A DNA stretch of 64,000 bases from Sporodiniella umbellata. Lineage: Eukaryota; Mucoromycota; Mucoromycetes; Mucorales; Rhizopodaceae. This document shows, piece by piece, positions 1 to 11,085 of this stretch. The stretch is taken from the NCBI GenBank assembly GCA_025677835.1, contig JAIXMR010000030.1, positions 124,001-188,000 on the forward strand. The letters run 5' to 3'. Numbering within the stretch: position 1 is the first letter of the stretch; the number at the start of each line of letters is the position of its first letter. The translations under genes were made by a program, and so were the position numbers. The notes under the pieces were generated by a model. That model was not told the DNA's origin, made no database searches, and saw nothing but the letters and a program-made list of their open reading frames with translations.

Positions 1-1999
1 CAAAGATATCGTTGAAGTCAGAGTAGCACATGTGTGTGTGGATTTGAGTTTCATCGCGTACACCAGCAGTAGACAAACGGAAACAACCGACAGACCATTC
101 AAGATAAGCTTCCCAATCAGCACGACGGATGGGCAAACCTTCACGGATAGCAGGCTCATCGACTTGAATACAGGGGATACCAGCAGATTCCAAGTCAACC
201 ACTTCATCACGGAGAGCCAAACCGACTTGAGCGCAGATTTCATTCAAAGGAAGGTCGTCACGTACAAAAGACCACTTCATCATTGTAACAGGACCGGTCA
301 ACATACCCTTCATAGGCTTGGAAGTCAAGGATTGTGCATAGGAGATTTCAGCAATCGTCATTTGGCCACGGCGAGAGACATCACCATAGATTACAGGAGG
401 CTTGACACAACGAGAGCCGTAGGAAACAACCCAGCCATTTTCAGTGAAACCGTAACCGTGCAACAAGTGACCAAAGTGTTCGACCATATCATTACGTTCA
501 GGTTCGCCATGGACAAACACATCCAAACCAACCTTTTCTTGAAATTCAACCATCTTCTTCATTTCAGACTTGATGAAGGCATCGTATTCTTCAGCAGACA
601 GCTGGCCCTTGTTGTGTTTTTGACGAGCCACACGAATTTCTTTGGTTTGAGGGAAAGAACCGATGGTGGTGGTGGGGAAAAGAGGCAATTTGAGCTTCTT
701 GACTTGAGCCTCACGACGTACAGGGAAAGCAGAAGGGCGCTTCCATGCTTCAGCAGGGATTTTGCCAGCACGGTCGCGTACTTCAGGGTTGACAGTCTGA
801 GGAGAGGTACGGCGAGATTCGATGGCAGCAGCGTTCTTGTTCAAGATGTCCTTGACAGAGTCAGCACCATCACGAACAGCCTTGGAAATAGTGGCAATTT
901 CTTGAGTCTTTTCGACAGAGAAAGACAGCCAGCTGAAGAGTTCGGCATTTTCAGCAGCAATCTTCTTTTCAAAGGTGGTGGAAAAAGGAGAGTGAGCTAA
1001 AGAGCAAGAGGGAGCGATAAAGACACGGTCTTGACCCAAAGCAGCAACAGCTTTCTTGGCCACCTCGATAGAGTGGGAGAGGTTGTTGATCCAGATATTA
1101 CGGCCATCAACAAGACCAAGAGACAAGATTTGGTTGTCTTTGAGCAGAGGCAAGACGATATCGAGTTCTTGAGGAGCGCGAACCAAGTCAAGGTGAATGG
1201 CATCAACGTGAGGCAAAAGACTGTTGATGTTATCTTCTACACGGCCAAAGTAAGCAGCAACGAGAACCTTGATGTTGGTTTGGGCTTGGATAGTCTTGTA
1301 GGCTTCTTCAAAAGCAGTCTTGTATTGGCTAGACAAATCATAGATGAGAGCAGGTTCATCGATTTGTACCCATTGAGCACCAGCACCTTCCAATTGCTTG
1401 ATGAGTTCAACATAGAGGGGAAGCAGCTTGGGCAAGAGAGTAAGTGTATCGAATTCTTCAAATCCTTTAGCAGACTTAGCCAAACGAAGGAAGGTGACGG
1501 GGCCGACAAGAACAGGACGTGTTTCGATACCTAAAGACTTGGCAGCGTTGTATTGCTCGACAGCGCGAGGGTTGGACAAGTGGAAGCTTTGGTTAGGTTC
1601 CAATTCAGGTACGATGAAGTGATAGTTGGTGTCGAACCACTTCTTCATTTCTTGAGCAGGAACATCAATTTTCTCTGTAGTTTCAGTAGCAGGCTTTTGG
1701 AGACCACGACCCATAGCAAAGAACTGTTGAAGAGGGTCTTTGATGTGTTGATAGCGTTGGGGAATAGCACCGAATTGGTGAGCAGTATCCAAAACACGGT
1801 CGTAAAGGGTAAACTCGCCTGAGGGAATGTGCTCCAAACCTTGCTCCTTTTGCAAAACCCAGTGAGCTTCTTGAATTTTCAAACAAGCAGTCTTGAGTTC
1901 GTCAGCACTAATTTTGCCAGACCAGTAGGCTTCGACAGATTTCTTGAGCTCACGTTGAGAGCCGACGTAAGGGAAACCAAGGTTAGTAGCAAGAACCAT
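1..1999 (-). CDS. MET6: Cobalamin-independent methionine synthase (MetE/Met6), C-terminus cut by window edge
   Basis: Makes methionine by transferring the methyl group of 5-methyltetrahydropteroyl-polyglutamate to homocysteine in the cytosol, without B12. A single open frame runs from the ATG at 1999 to the left edge: 666 codons of a family usually about 765 long, so roughly 100 C-terminal residues lie outside. The start MVLATNLGFPYVGSQRELKK is the classic N-terminus. Two-barrel organisation is visible: an N-terminal half (about 1-330, including AGAQWVQIDEPAL near 240) and a catalytic half starting with TTTIGSFPQTKEIR, followed by GPVTMMKWSF and, at the edge, HTHMCYSDFND, which carries the first zinc ligands (His 654/656 region and Cys658). 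The remaining Cys ligand is beyond the window. I see no intron. Identity is very secure. Confidence 0.95.
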   Translation of the reverse strand, partial: MVLATNLGFPYVGSQRELKKSVEAYWSGKISADELKTACLKIQEAHWVLQKEQGLEHIPSGEFTLYDRVLDTAHQFGAIPQRYQHIKDPLQQFFAMGRGLQKPATETTEKIDVPAQEMKKWFDTNYHFIVPELEPNQSFHLSNPRAVEQYNAAKSLGIETRPVLVGPVTFLRLAKSAKGFEEFDTLTLLPKLLPLYVELIKQLEGAGAQWVQIDEPALIYDLSSQYKTAFEEAYKTIQAQTNIKVLVAAYFGRVEDNINSLLPHVDAIHLDLVRAPQELDIVLPLLKDNQILSLGLVDGRNIWINNLSHSIEVAKKAVAALGQDRVFIAPSCSLAHSPFSTTFEKKIAAENAELFSWLSFSVEKTQEIATISKAVRDGADSVKDILNKNAAAIESRRTSPQTVNPEVRDRAGKIPAEAWKRPSAFPVRREAQVKKLKLPLFPTTTIGSFPQTKEIRVARQKHNKGQLSAEEYDAFIKSEMKKMVEFQEKVGLDVFVHGEPERNDMVEHFGHLLHGYGFTENGWVVSYGSRCVKPPVIYGDVSRRGQMTIAEISYAQSLTSKPMKGMLTGPVTMMKWSFVRDDLPLNEICAQVGLALRDEVVDLESAGIPCIQVDEPAIREGLPIRRADWEAYLEWSVGCFRLSTAGVRDETQIHTHMCYSDFNDIF

Positions 2000-2481
2000 A
2001 TTAGATAATAAATATATGAAATAAAAAGCTTTAGAAGGAAACACCAAAAAAAAAAAAAAACAAGTATTTATACGTACTTTAGATCTTCTGCATAGTTGTT
2101 GAGATTGAATCTTGTTATTAGTTCATTGGCCAGTTACCATCTCATCAGGTGCTCACAGTAAAGTGTGCAGCCCCTTGTTTTTTTTGTTCTTTTTTTTTTT
2201 TTTAAGAAAAAAAAGATAAGCAAAGCTCAATCAGTGACATTTAGTAGATCAGAGAAAGTCTGAAATATGTTTGTCTACTTTTTTTTTTTAAAGCTTATTT
2301 GTCAGTGTTTGGTAGATCAAGGGCATAAACACTTCATCCAATAGAAACACATCATCAGCAAACGTCTATTGGTTGCATGATTATCAAAAAGGCCAGTGTA
2401 ACTATGCCTTACTCTACAAAAAAAGAAGCCAATCACAGTAGCTGATCGAGTATTGCACCACATCTTTTTTTATTTTAAAAT
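2000..2481. other. Spacer holding the MET6 promoter and the 3' end of the RhoGAP gene
   Basis: About 480 bp with several A/T homopolymers (near 2046, 2190 and 2280) and no coding signal. MET6 reads leftward from 1999, so its promoter lies here. The RhoGAP gene, also on the minus strand, ends at 2482. No specific regulatory motif is recognised. Confidence 0.5.
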
Positions 2482-4592
2482 TCAGTCATCATCAAAAAAC
2501 GCATCCACTTTATCGTTGAATATATCCTCACCGTCAAACATGATTTTGGGTGAACTTGGAGGAGATTGGGTGATAACAGTGGAGCCAAAGGACAGTGAAA
2601 TCGAGGATTTAGGCTCCACTGTGGGTGAAGATGGGCTTCTTTGAAACACGCCTTTCATCGTGTTCCATTTAGTTTCATCTACAATGAGAGACATCAGGCC
2701 GTTCTTTTTATCTGTTTCAACTACAATTGGCTTGGCTTTCCTTCTCTTCTCGCTTTCAGCATGTAGTTTATGTGTAGAGGGAGAAAAGAAATTGTGCTCA
2801 AGAAGGGTGTGCATCCATTGTGTGGGTATTTTGCTATTTAACGTGGTATAGCTCTCTATTTGAGAGCGAACTAAGTGGGGTCCAAGAGACTGACAGATAT
2901 CGTGCACAGTGTCAGAAGACGCCGTTTGAAGAAGTGGTTGAAGATGCTGGATAATAGCCTGGAGAGTGAAAAAGTGGGCGCTCGGAAGAGTGGAGATTAA
3001 ATTAGTCAGGGACGCTACTTTGGATTCTTCATCTAACCAGAAATAAGTCTCTAAACAGCTATTTGTTTGCCCTACCTCCTTTCAATATAGTGCCAATGGG
3101 ATCGTACATTTCATAAGTCATGACACAGTCTGGAAGTTCGAGCATAAAATAGCGCAATATAGCCACTAGCAAAGCAGGATCGTAGGCATCCAGCATTTCG
3201 TCTGTCACTGCACTCGGGGGTCCGTTCAGCTCAGTACATGCAGCATGAACTCGATCCAGAGGGCAAGGTGTAGACCATACCACCGCTTTGTCTTTTTTAA
3301 GTTTGTCAGCTCCTTTTTGAATGGCACTCAATAGAGTGGACACAAATGCCGGAACTTCAGTCCCTGAAGCTTTACACATTTCTTCCAATGAAATACCAAA
3401 GATTTGGTCTAGCAGAGTGTTGGTTGTTTTCTTTAAACAGCGTTTTATATTTACCGTGGCAAGGACTATGGTAGTAGTTATTGTATAAAATAGCCTTAGG
3501 AGAAAAACCAGACACGGTATATTGCTGTATAATAAATTGTATATCTTGATCCGGCTTTAGGGATTCATAAAAGACCTGCATGTCTTGCACTTCTTGCTCT
3601 TTGGTTAGGCAGTCAATAAAAGTGTGTACCATTTGCTTGATTTGTTGAATGCGGTCCAATTCCAGTTGTTCCATTTCATTCAAATGGGCAAACATGGCCC
3701 CTTCAACTACCATTCGCATTTGATCTAGTTTCTTTACGCAGCTACGATAGGTCCGATCTGCCTTTTCAACCTCATCCGCCTCTTCTTCTGTACGCCACTG
3801 ATAATAGCAAGTGCTAGAGGCAGTGAATTTGTTACCTCGCTGACCAACCAAGCGAAGTACGTTGTATGGTTGAATCAACTGCTGTCCAATCACATCTGCC
3901 ATGGCAGGAGAGTCTTTACACTGAGGTAGATTGTGCTGTAACCAGACAGCAATATCTTCTCCAGTTGATGTGTTCTTGTAAGTACCCAAAATAGGTACCT
4001 TGCAGTCTTTTAAATCCATTTCTTGTTTCATGCGACGTACAAGGTGATCGAGCGCGTCGCGTGTCATAATTTGGCTTCCTAGTGGAAATGAAGTAGCCAG
4101 AGGACTAGCTTCCTTTTCTCGACATTTTTTTTGATACTGCTGCCGAGACTTGTCAGTTTCTTTTCCAAGCCCTTCGAGCTGCTTCAACATGCTTTCTACT
4201 GCTAACTTTGAGTGGGCAATGTTTTGTTTGTACTCTTCATGAAAATCCTGTAGTGGTTTAAGTACTGAGTTAGTCATTGTTTGGGCCAATTCAATGTGAT
4301 CTAATCCTTTATGACCGGTGCTGTTCTTTAACTGCTCGAAGCAGCTTTTGAGTGTCGCACCATCGTCTCTACCAAAGCCTGTAGAGCGAAATTGAACCTT
4401 GGACTGATCGATTAACTTGTTGCCGTAATTCTCTTCCTGCAAAATACGGTCTTTAAAAAAAGTTATTATCTCTTCATTTTCAACTTTGCTCTGAGTCAAT
4501 TTTTGATGAAGTGTAATAAAGCCTGTTTGAAAGTTGGGTATAGACTCATTATGCTGTTTTTGAGACCAAAACGAATGCTTGAATTGAGACAT
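2482..4592 (-). CDS. RGD2: F-BAR, DEP and RhoGAP domain protein (Rgd2-type)
   Basis: Predicted Rho/Cdc42 GTPase-activating protein that binds curved membrane. Exons, in transcription order: 4592-3455, 3408-3076, 3032-2482 (673 aa). The two introns (3409-3454, 46 nt; 3033-3075, 43 nt) restore the frame. Residues 1-about 180 begin an F-BAR (SFWSQKQHNESIPNFQTGF) and continue to about 360. A DEP domain is inserted at about 190-275 (TGEDIAVWLQHNLPQCKDS). RhoGAP follows at about 380-570 (DQIFGISLEEM, LPDCVMTYEMYDPI, LTNLISTLPSAHFFTLQAIIQHL). The tail is Ser/Pro-rich and ends FDGEDIF..DAFFDDD. The DEP-in-F-BAR order is that of yeast Rgd2. The usual GIFRxSG arginine-finger loop is not seen; KAVVWSTPCPLDRVH stands in that place. 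Domain calls are secure; the GTPase target is inferred. Confidence 0.88.
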
Positions 4593-6384
4593 TACTACGA
4601 ATGCGTAAAAAAAAAAAAAAAAAAATAGGAGGGGCTGAAAACCAAAAAAAAAAAAAAGGAGGGGGCAGAAAGGCGGTAGTTGAATTTTGCTTTTTTGCTT
4701 TATTTTCAGGGCGCATTTGCTCTTTTACAGAAAAGTCCTTGCAGAAAACTGTCACTTTTTTAGGGCTGGTTTTCGCGTTTTATGTTCATAGTATGAGGGC
4801 ACGCTTATTCTATTTATTTTTACTCTTTTTTTTTTTTTTTAAAAAAAAGAGTAAAAGTCACGCAATGTTATTCTGTCAAAATGTCTTGGATACCATTTAT
4901 GTACATTGGAGCTAAAAACAAACAAACGAATAAACTACGTATTCTTGTACTTGGCATATGGTAATGTGTAATTTTAATTTGAAATAAGCTTAATAAGGTA
5001 TGGTGGGCAATTTATTTCATGAGCATGGCCTGTTTTCTCGTTTAAACAAAGCGTTATTTTACTATTATAATTAAACGGCTTTACTACTCTAGATGAAATA
5101 AAGGTAGATGCTACGGATTTTCAGCCTTGAATTGTAGCTATATGGAGAGGTTGGCTTAGTTTTTTTTAGCATTTTACAATGTTTCCAAATTCGATACAGT
5201 ATGTTTGAATATAGTTTGTACTATAAAATTTGATATCGACTATGTATAGAAAACGAAAAAAAGGAGTGTACAGGCTTGATTGGCGTAGTATCATACTATT
5301 ACGCAATATATTGATAGTGGGAAAAAGAAAGGTCTGTTTATTTTCTCTCTATAATTTAGTAAAAGACTCAGGAAACTAGGAGCTTTCGGAACCGATAGAT
5401 GACGTTTGCTGCTCTTTATCTATTATAGAGAGGAAAAAAAAAAGGGGGGAGAGGGCTTATATATCACAGAATAGATAGAAATGAAAGGAAAAGCATAGCC
5501 TAGCTTGATTTTTATCTTCGACTGTTGATAGTTGGCAAAAAACGAAAAAAAAGTTCTTAATTATTTATCTTTTTATACCTTTCAGTTGTTTTTGTTTGTA
5601 TTTGTTTGTATTTAGTGTCATTGCCTCGAACTAAAGCACTGGCAGATGTTTGGTACAACTAGGTTGTTAGCAGTTTCTACTTTCCTCAGGCTTTTTAGTG
5701 TTTTTAGTATAGATGAGCACATGAAAAAAGTCAAATTGTTCTTTTTTTTTTTTTTTTTTTTTTTGGAATCCCTGCTTTTTTGGGATAGGATGTTGCCCAT
5801 GGTACTCGCTATAGACTATTTTCTGTTGTTTCGATTTTGCTATTAGGCTGTTAGATAAAGTCAAACTGCCTTTTAAAAATCAAAAGTGCGCCCTTAGATG
5901 TAAAATACCCTTCTTTGGTACTACACTTACTGTGTAATTGAATTCAAAGTTATTAATAGAAAAAGGGCAATTTTTGACAAATGCTGAAATACATCTGATC
6001 TTTTTGTAAAAGGAAACTCTGGGCTGCAAAAACAAAGAAAGAGCACTTTGGGCTGTTAATAGAAGCGTGTTTTAGTCGGAGACATAGACGAGTTTGATTC
6101 ATTGGAAAACATACATTGGGGCTGGAGTAACTGTGTTTTCCATTGATTTTAACATGACATAATACAGGTGATTTCATATAAAATGACTATTTGTATTTTG
6201 CAAATATAATCTTCTTTTTTTTCTCTAGTTTAAGAAAAACACACAACTTCAACGGCCAACCAAGAAACGCTTTTTGGTTTGTGAAAAAAAAAAAAAACTT
6301 TTATGTATAGGCTATTAACAAATCATTAGTTTATTTTTTATAATTTTAGACAACACACAGCAACAAACTCTACTTTAAAAGAAA
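4593..6384. other. 1.8-kb AT-rich spacer without recognisable gene
   Basis: This spacer separates the divergent RhoGAP and K9-like genes, so it should hold both promoters. It contains repeated A or T runs (near 4607, 4643, 4828, 5430, 5740, 6284) and open frames that are only low-complexity or mutually antisense. A TGACGTTTG element near 5400 resembles half of a CRE site but is unsupported. Nothing else is seen. Confidence 0.5.
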
Positions 6385-6792
6385 ATGTTCAAGAACCAAA
6401 TTTCTAGCTTTATTCTCTTCTTCTTCTTTTTAATATCCATAGCACATGCTATAGTCATCAATCCCGCTATTACTGCTCCTACATCAGGTACTAAATGGAG
6501 AGCTGGACAGACCTTTGTTGTCAAGTGGAAGACCACCTACTTCGATGGCCAAAAACAAGTCCCTATTCCTGACACACAAACAGGTGTGATCAAATTAGGC
6601 TATTTCGAGAAAAACGACCGTTACAACGAACACCTCTTGTGGGACCTTGCTAGCGGTTTCAAGTTGAACTCTGGCTCACAGAGTGTCACTTTACCCAACG
6701 ATCTTGAAACGAAAAGATCGTATATTGTCGTTCTCATGGGCGATTCTGGAAACGCTTCCAAACAATTCACAATCAGCGCTGCCCGCTCCTAA
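6385..6792 (+). CDS. Secreted KRE9/KNH1-type cell-wall domain protein
   Basis: A 135-residue intronless protein. Residues 1-22 form a clear signal peptide (basic N-end, FILFFFFLISIAHA, then the mature start IVINPAITAP). The rest is one immunoglobulin-like domain of the yeast cell-wall synthesis Kre9/Knh1 family (Ser-Thr-rich GPI-anchored family N-domain): TSGTKWRAGQTFVVKWK, then VIKLGYFEKN, LASGFKLNSGSQSVTLPND and SYIVVLMGDSGNASKQFTI. Members are secreted and influence beta-1,6-glucan or wall assembly. There is no C-terminal Ser/Thr stalk or GPI signal, so it is probably soluble or wall-associated. Codons are C/G-ending, suggesting high expression. AATAAATATATA at 6849 probably serves polyadenylation. 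Confidence 0.85.
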   Translation: MFKNQISSFILFFFFLISIAHAIVINPAITAPTSGTKWRAGQTFVVKWKTTYFDGQKQVPIPDTQTGVIKLGYFEKNDRYNEHLLWDLASGFKLNSGSQSVTLPNDLETKRSYIVVLMGDSGNASKQFTISAARS

Positions 6793-7131
6793 TTTCGCTT
6801 GATACTAATCAGCTCTCATTCCATTCTTTTGTACCATATCTTGTAATAATAAATATATATTCTCTGTATATTCTTTCATACCACGATCATCAAAGTTTCT
6901 CACACAAGCCCTTTTTTTTTTTTTAAAGGGAGCTTTTTACGAATAGTATCCGTTCTCTTTAAAATGTACTCACTATTGTTTGATATTGTTTGGGTATACC
7001 AGCTAACGCATCATAGAAATATTTTTTGTTTTCAAAACAAAACAAACTGTAGGATAACTTGTACTCAGCTTTTCTCTGCAGTTTACTTTTTTTTTTTTTA
7101 AAAAAAAAAAGTGTGAGCAGTAACCTGCCTT
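6793..7131. other. Convergent 3' spacer
   Basis: About 340 bp between the 3' ends of the KRE9-like gene and the first DUF2470 gene. It has an AATAAA-like site near 6849 and two inverted A/T stretches, including T11/A12 near 7088-7110 that could form a hairpin. No coding signal is seen. Confidence 0.5.
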
Positions 7132-7970
7132 TTATTCTTGTTTCGATCGGAGCTCTTGAGCTACTCTTAGATGCTTGTTCAGCTCTTTCATAGAAGTGTA
7201 TCCAAAGACAAGAGCACTAAAAGCCCATTTGAAAATATTTAAAGGGCCAAAAATATCGGCCTGTATTACAGTTTTCACAGTAATCAGACACTCAAAAACA
7301 TGTGTTAGTAACAACAGCCTGTGTAGAATTAAAATGGGTAAAGATCCAGTCGCGTTGCGCCACTTGACAGCTTGGTATGAAAAATATCCAAGTGTGGTAT
7401 CTGAAGCATCGGACATAATGCTCAAGCCTCCTAAAAAAAGAAGAACCCATACAATATGTACAATCCAAGGCCAACGAAAGAAATCCAATGGTATCATTGC
7501 ATGTTCAGGTGTATTAGATGAGGCTGTTCCGGATTTCTTGGCTCGAGATTTTGTAAACGAGCTAGGCTGAAACAAAGCAATATGCAGTTAATATCAAAAG
7601 CGTATTCTTTTGCTTTTCGGGGGGTTTTACTTCCAATGCTAAAGCATTCTCTGCTTCTTTTGCCATACTTTCAAGAACACCAGAAACTTGGGTTGGGTTA
7701 GTGAGGGCTTTTTTGAAGCGAATTCCGACTTCCCCAGTGGCACTATTTGCCAGCGTGTATTCCAGCCTAAAACCACTCCGGTTGATATTTTTGAATGTAG
7801 CAGAAGTGGCATCTAATCTAGTAAAGTGTAGAATATAAGCCAAGTTGGTAGCTATCAAAGATGTTGTAAGAAAAAAAAAAAAAGTTTTTTAGCGTCCGTT
7901 TTTTTTTACCTTTGTAGTATTTCATATAAGTGGTAATAGCATCACTATACGGTGCAATGGGGTCGTACAT
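7132..7970 (-). CDS. DUF2470 plus DUF4499-like membrane protein, copy A
   Basis: Function unknown. Exons 7970-7910, 7851-7631, 7566-7132 give 238 aa. The N-terminal half (MYDPIAPYSDAITTYMKYYK, then ATNLAYILHFTRLDATSATF and MAKEAENALALE) is a DUF2470 domain, a fold also found at the end of haem-handling HugZ-type proteins. The C-terminal half has three or four hydrophobic segments (HIVWVLLFLGGLSIMSD, LPILILHRLLLLTHVFECL, IFKWAFSALVFGYTSMKELN) like the TMEM254/DUF4499 family. It is a tandem paralogue of the gene at 9299-10160: the first two exons have identical lengths (61 and 221 nt) and introns sit at the same phases. No binding residues can be named, so a haem link is only a family-level hint. 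Confidence 0.8.
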
Positions 7971-8595
7971 TGTGTTTTTTTAAAAAAAACTTGGTGTTAG
8001 CAAAAAAAAAAAAAAAAAAAAAAAAAAAGAGTGATGGTTTATAAAAAAAAAAAAGGGCAGGTCTTAAGCTTTTGTGTGCTTGTGCCTACAGCTTCTTACA
8101 TGATTTTGGAAAGATGCCTTATTTTCTAAAACAAACAAGGCAGCTGATCTTATTCTGTACTTTTAGTAAAAATCGTTATTGTACTCTGTTCGTTTTAACA
8201 AGAAAGCTGAATCTACAGTGGATTGAAGATTGTGATTTTATTCAAATGCTATAACGGCCGGACCATTTTTTATTTTGGGCTCTCTTAAGAAGCAAAAGAC
8301 TCTTACAAAGCTACATAGAACCGTTCATGTGTTTCTGTGTCTTGATATAACAAAGATCAAGCTATATTTAAGACCGTGAAACCTACTTGTTAAGGTAATT
8401 GTATATGCAGCTAAAGATGACGCCACCAGTTTAAGCCGATATCCGTTCTGTTTTATAGCTAAGTAATTACTCATAACCGCTCAACTGGGCTACCCTCTTG
8501 CAACTACCATTTCATCAATCTATCACGCTGAGTAAACGAGTGCATGATCTGTTACAATGCAATGACTTTGAGTTGAGGAAAACAGCCCATCTCAT
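7971..8595. other. Spacer upstream of copy A
   Basis: AT-rich DNA with two very long A tracts (about 28 A at 8001-8028; 12 A near 8044). It probably contains the copy A promoter. The rest shows only short frames with no family resemblance. Confidence 0.4.
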
Positions 8596-8858
8596 CTATG
8601 GTTTTTCAAGAGAATTCATATAATGGCTAGTGACAGAATCTTTGGAAGCTAGCTTCTGTCTGGCTTCTTCCTCGGCCTGTCGCTTTTCGGTTCGAGCCAG
8701 TGCTTTCCTTTTAAGGTCACTAAAGCCAGTTTCGATTCATTTGGAGATCTCTTTTTAGTTTCTTCACTATTATGAACCATAAAAGCTTTTTGAAGTAACA
8801 CTGGCTCTGGAAAGCAAATTGAGGTGCGTTGATAAAAAAAAAAAAAAATTTCCAACAA
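8596..8858 (-). pseudogene. Possible decayed gene 3' end (charged, helical)
   Basis: Two overlapping minus-strand frames together resemble one charged protein end. One frame reads EPVLLQKAFMVHNSEETKKR..ESKLAL. The +1 frame then continues DLKRKALARTEKRQAEEEAR..SHYMNSLEKP and stops at 8596. The switch falls near 8719-8722, where either a one-base change or an intron ending TTTAG could lie. The last 40 residues look like a real Ala/Glu/Arg-rich helix. I recognise no family, and no upstream exons are evident up to copy B at 9299. It could also be a live small gene with unseen exons. Confidence 0.3.
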
Positions 8859-9298
8859 GATTCAATAAACATGTAACTTTAAAGCAGAAAATCAACGCTA
8901 CAAGTAGATGGCAGACACAAGTTTCGTTTTGTAAAGTTCTACACTATCTATCTGTATACTGTGGCGAAGAGTGCTACCTTGGAGCTTCTTTTTTTTTTTT
9001 TAGAGGTTTGGCAACTCAAACACCTAGAGATAATCAGTCAAGGTCGAGGATTGTGAAAGTGGCGTAGACTATTTAGAAAGGCATGGAAGAAAAACAAAAG
9101 GGACTTTTAAGAGCCACCTTTTGTAAAATCGATTTTCAAAGCCTGGCCTTCGGTATGGGAATGGCAGACTGTTTGAATGTCTCTATCCTTTTAAGACTGA
9201 TGTCAGTCGGTTATGTACGACATGCCAATGAAGAAGGTGGATCCTCTTTTTATTCCGAAAATAGCAATACTCTTTTAGTGCTTAAAAAAAGGTTGAGT
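8859..9298. other. Spacer downstream of copy B, nothing recognised
   Basis: Holds an uninterrupted 74-codon frame on the plus strand (9083-9307) that overlaps the end of copy B and has no family resemblance or start context. Nothing else is seen. Confidence 0.35.
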
Positions 9299-10160
9299 TT
9301 ATTCTAGTTTGGTTTGATATACATCCTTTGCGTGATTGTTTAATTCTCGAATAGAAGTGTATCCAAAGAGAGATGTACTGGCGATCCATTTGAGGGTATT
9401 GAGTGGGCTATACCATCCTCTACGTTGACATACACTAAAAACATAAAGGCATTCAACTGCATGCACCGCACCGGTGATTTTAAAGAGCCCCTGGAGGTAA
9501 GGTAAACTGATCCAGTCACGTAACTCGATTGCTTTTGGTGTAAATTGACGTCTGAGATAATCTTCAGATCCAAAGGCTAATAGACCCGCACTACCGAAAA
9601 TCATAGCTACCAAAAAGATGTTGATGGGTTTTGGCCAACGGAATTGATCCAAAGGAACTGTAGGATGCTCAGGCGTATAGGGTGAAGCCATCATGGCTTT
9701 TGCGATTGCTTTCAAAGGTGGGGGTCCAGAGAGTGAGCTAGGCTAGTGAACAATCACGTGTTGAATATTAAAAGCAGATGAAAAACCCAAAAATACACTT
9801 ACGAGTCCCAAGGCATTTTCTGCTTCTTTGGCCATTGCCTCCAACACTGGACGAATCTGGTTTCGGTCTGTGAGAGGTGTTTTGAAGGGAATCGAGGTTT
9901 CACCTGTTGTACCGTCAGAGAGGGTATAGTCTAAACTAAACTCAGTTGAGCTGATGCTCTTGAAAGTGGCAGAGCTAGCATCCAGTCCCGAGAAATAGCG
10001 AACATAGGCCAGGTTGGTAGCTTCTCTCATCAAAAGTAAGCGCAGTTGTCTATTTGAATTCTTTCAAAAAAAAAAAAAAAAAAAAAAACAACAACTTACC
10101 TTCATGAACACTCATATAGGCAGAAATGGAAGGGCTGTGAGGCAAAATAGGATCAGACAT
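9299..10160 (-). CDS. DUF2470 plus DUF4499-like membrane protein, copy B
   Basis: Tandem paralogue of the 7132-7970 gene. Exons 10160-10100, 10023-9803, 9742-9299 give 241 aa. It starts MSDPILPHSPSISAYMSVHE; the DUF2470 part contains EATNLAYVRYFSGLDASSATF and VLEAMAKEAENALGL. The membrane half has PKPINIFLVAMIFGSAGLLAFG, FKITGAVHAVECLYVFSV and LKWIASTSLFGYTSIRELNNH. Both copies share an EHPTVPLDQFRWP / EHAMIPLDFFRWP linker just before the first membrane segment, so this linker is probably functional. Copy B has more C/G third positions than copy A. The product is probably an ER or other internal-membrane protein; the role is unknown. Confidence 0.82.
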
Positions 10161-11048
10161 GGATATAATAAATTTTTGGGAAAGGTTAAAAAATAAAAAA
10201 ATAAATAAAGAAATAGAAAAAAAAGACAAGTCAAAATTATCTATTTTATATACAAAGGTGTCACGGACTGACCAGGGCCAGAATAAAATAAAAAAAAGTT
10301 GATTTTATTCAAGGCTTAACTCAGCAAAGAAAAAGGAACCGGCTAGTAATGGATGAGTAAGCAAAAGAATACTAATGTGAGGATGTCTACTGTTTTTTTT
10401 TTTTTTTTTTTGGAATGCGAGATAAAAGTTTAATTTGCACTGACTTTAAAAGAGTATTTGCAAAGAAGTAAAACAAAACGGACTGGAGACGATGGTCTAT
10501 CCTATGTATAGGAAAGCAGTTTTGATAAAGGCATTGAGAGTTTTTTTTTTATAGAGTTTATTGAAGAGAATAGACTCTGAAACAGGTTGAGAAAACTCTT
10601 TGTATCAGAAAATGATCAGTGACAAAAGCTACTCGTGTATGCACTGACCAGAGTCATGTCAAGACTTACGACACTAGCCCTACTTTCAGGATCTTGTTCG
10701 TGTAAGACTTTGTATCAAGTTGGCTGAAAAAGTACTGTTAGGCAAGTTAAAAAGATGAGAAAAAGTCTCTATACGGTTATTCTATTGGCATAATACTAGG
10801 TTTTTTTTTTTTTTTTAAAAAAAAAAAATTACCAGCAGCAAGAAGTTTTGGCGGTGTTAAGCAATAGAAGAGTGATGTGATTTTCTATTGTTTTGGGTAG
10901 AATAAATTCCAGAGTGAGTATAGGAATAAAGATGAGGGGAACGGATAAAGTGAATCGAATTGATCCGTATACACCAGTATGTCCAAGTTATGAGTCATAA
11001 AATACATGAAGAAGAGCATTCACAATTTTGAGAGGCGATAATAGCCAC

Positions 11049-11085
<37 letters not shown>

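Noticed and set aside
32..1534. Long plus-strand frames of 322 and 167 codons
   Set aside because: They are antisense shadows of MET6, which encodes a nearly invariant protein on the other strand.
7088..7110. T/A palindromes near gene ends as terminators or hairpins
   Set aside because: Many such T-then-A runs occur in all spacers. RNA polymerase II termination does not depend on them, so they are not listed as terminators.
9083..9307. 74-codon plus-strand frame MEEKQKGLL..
   Set aside because: It overlaps the end of DUF2470 copy B, with no recognisable family and no promoter context.
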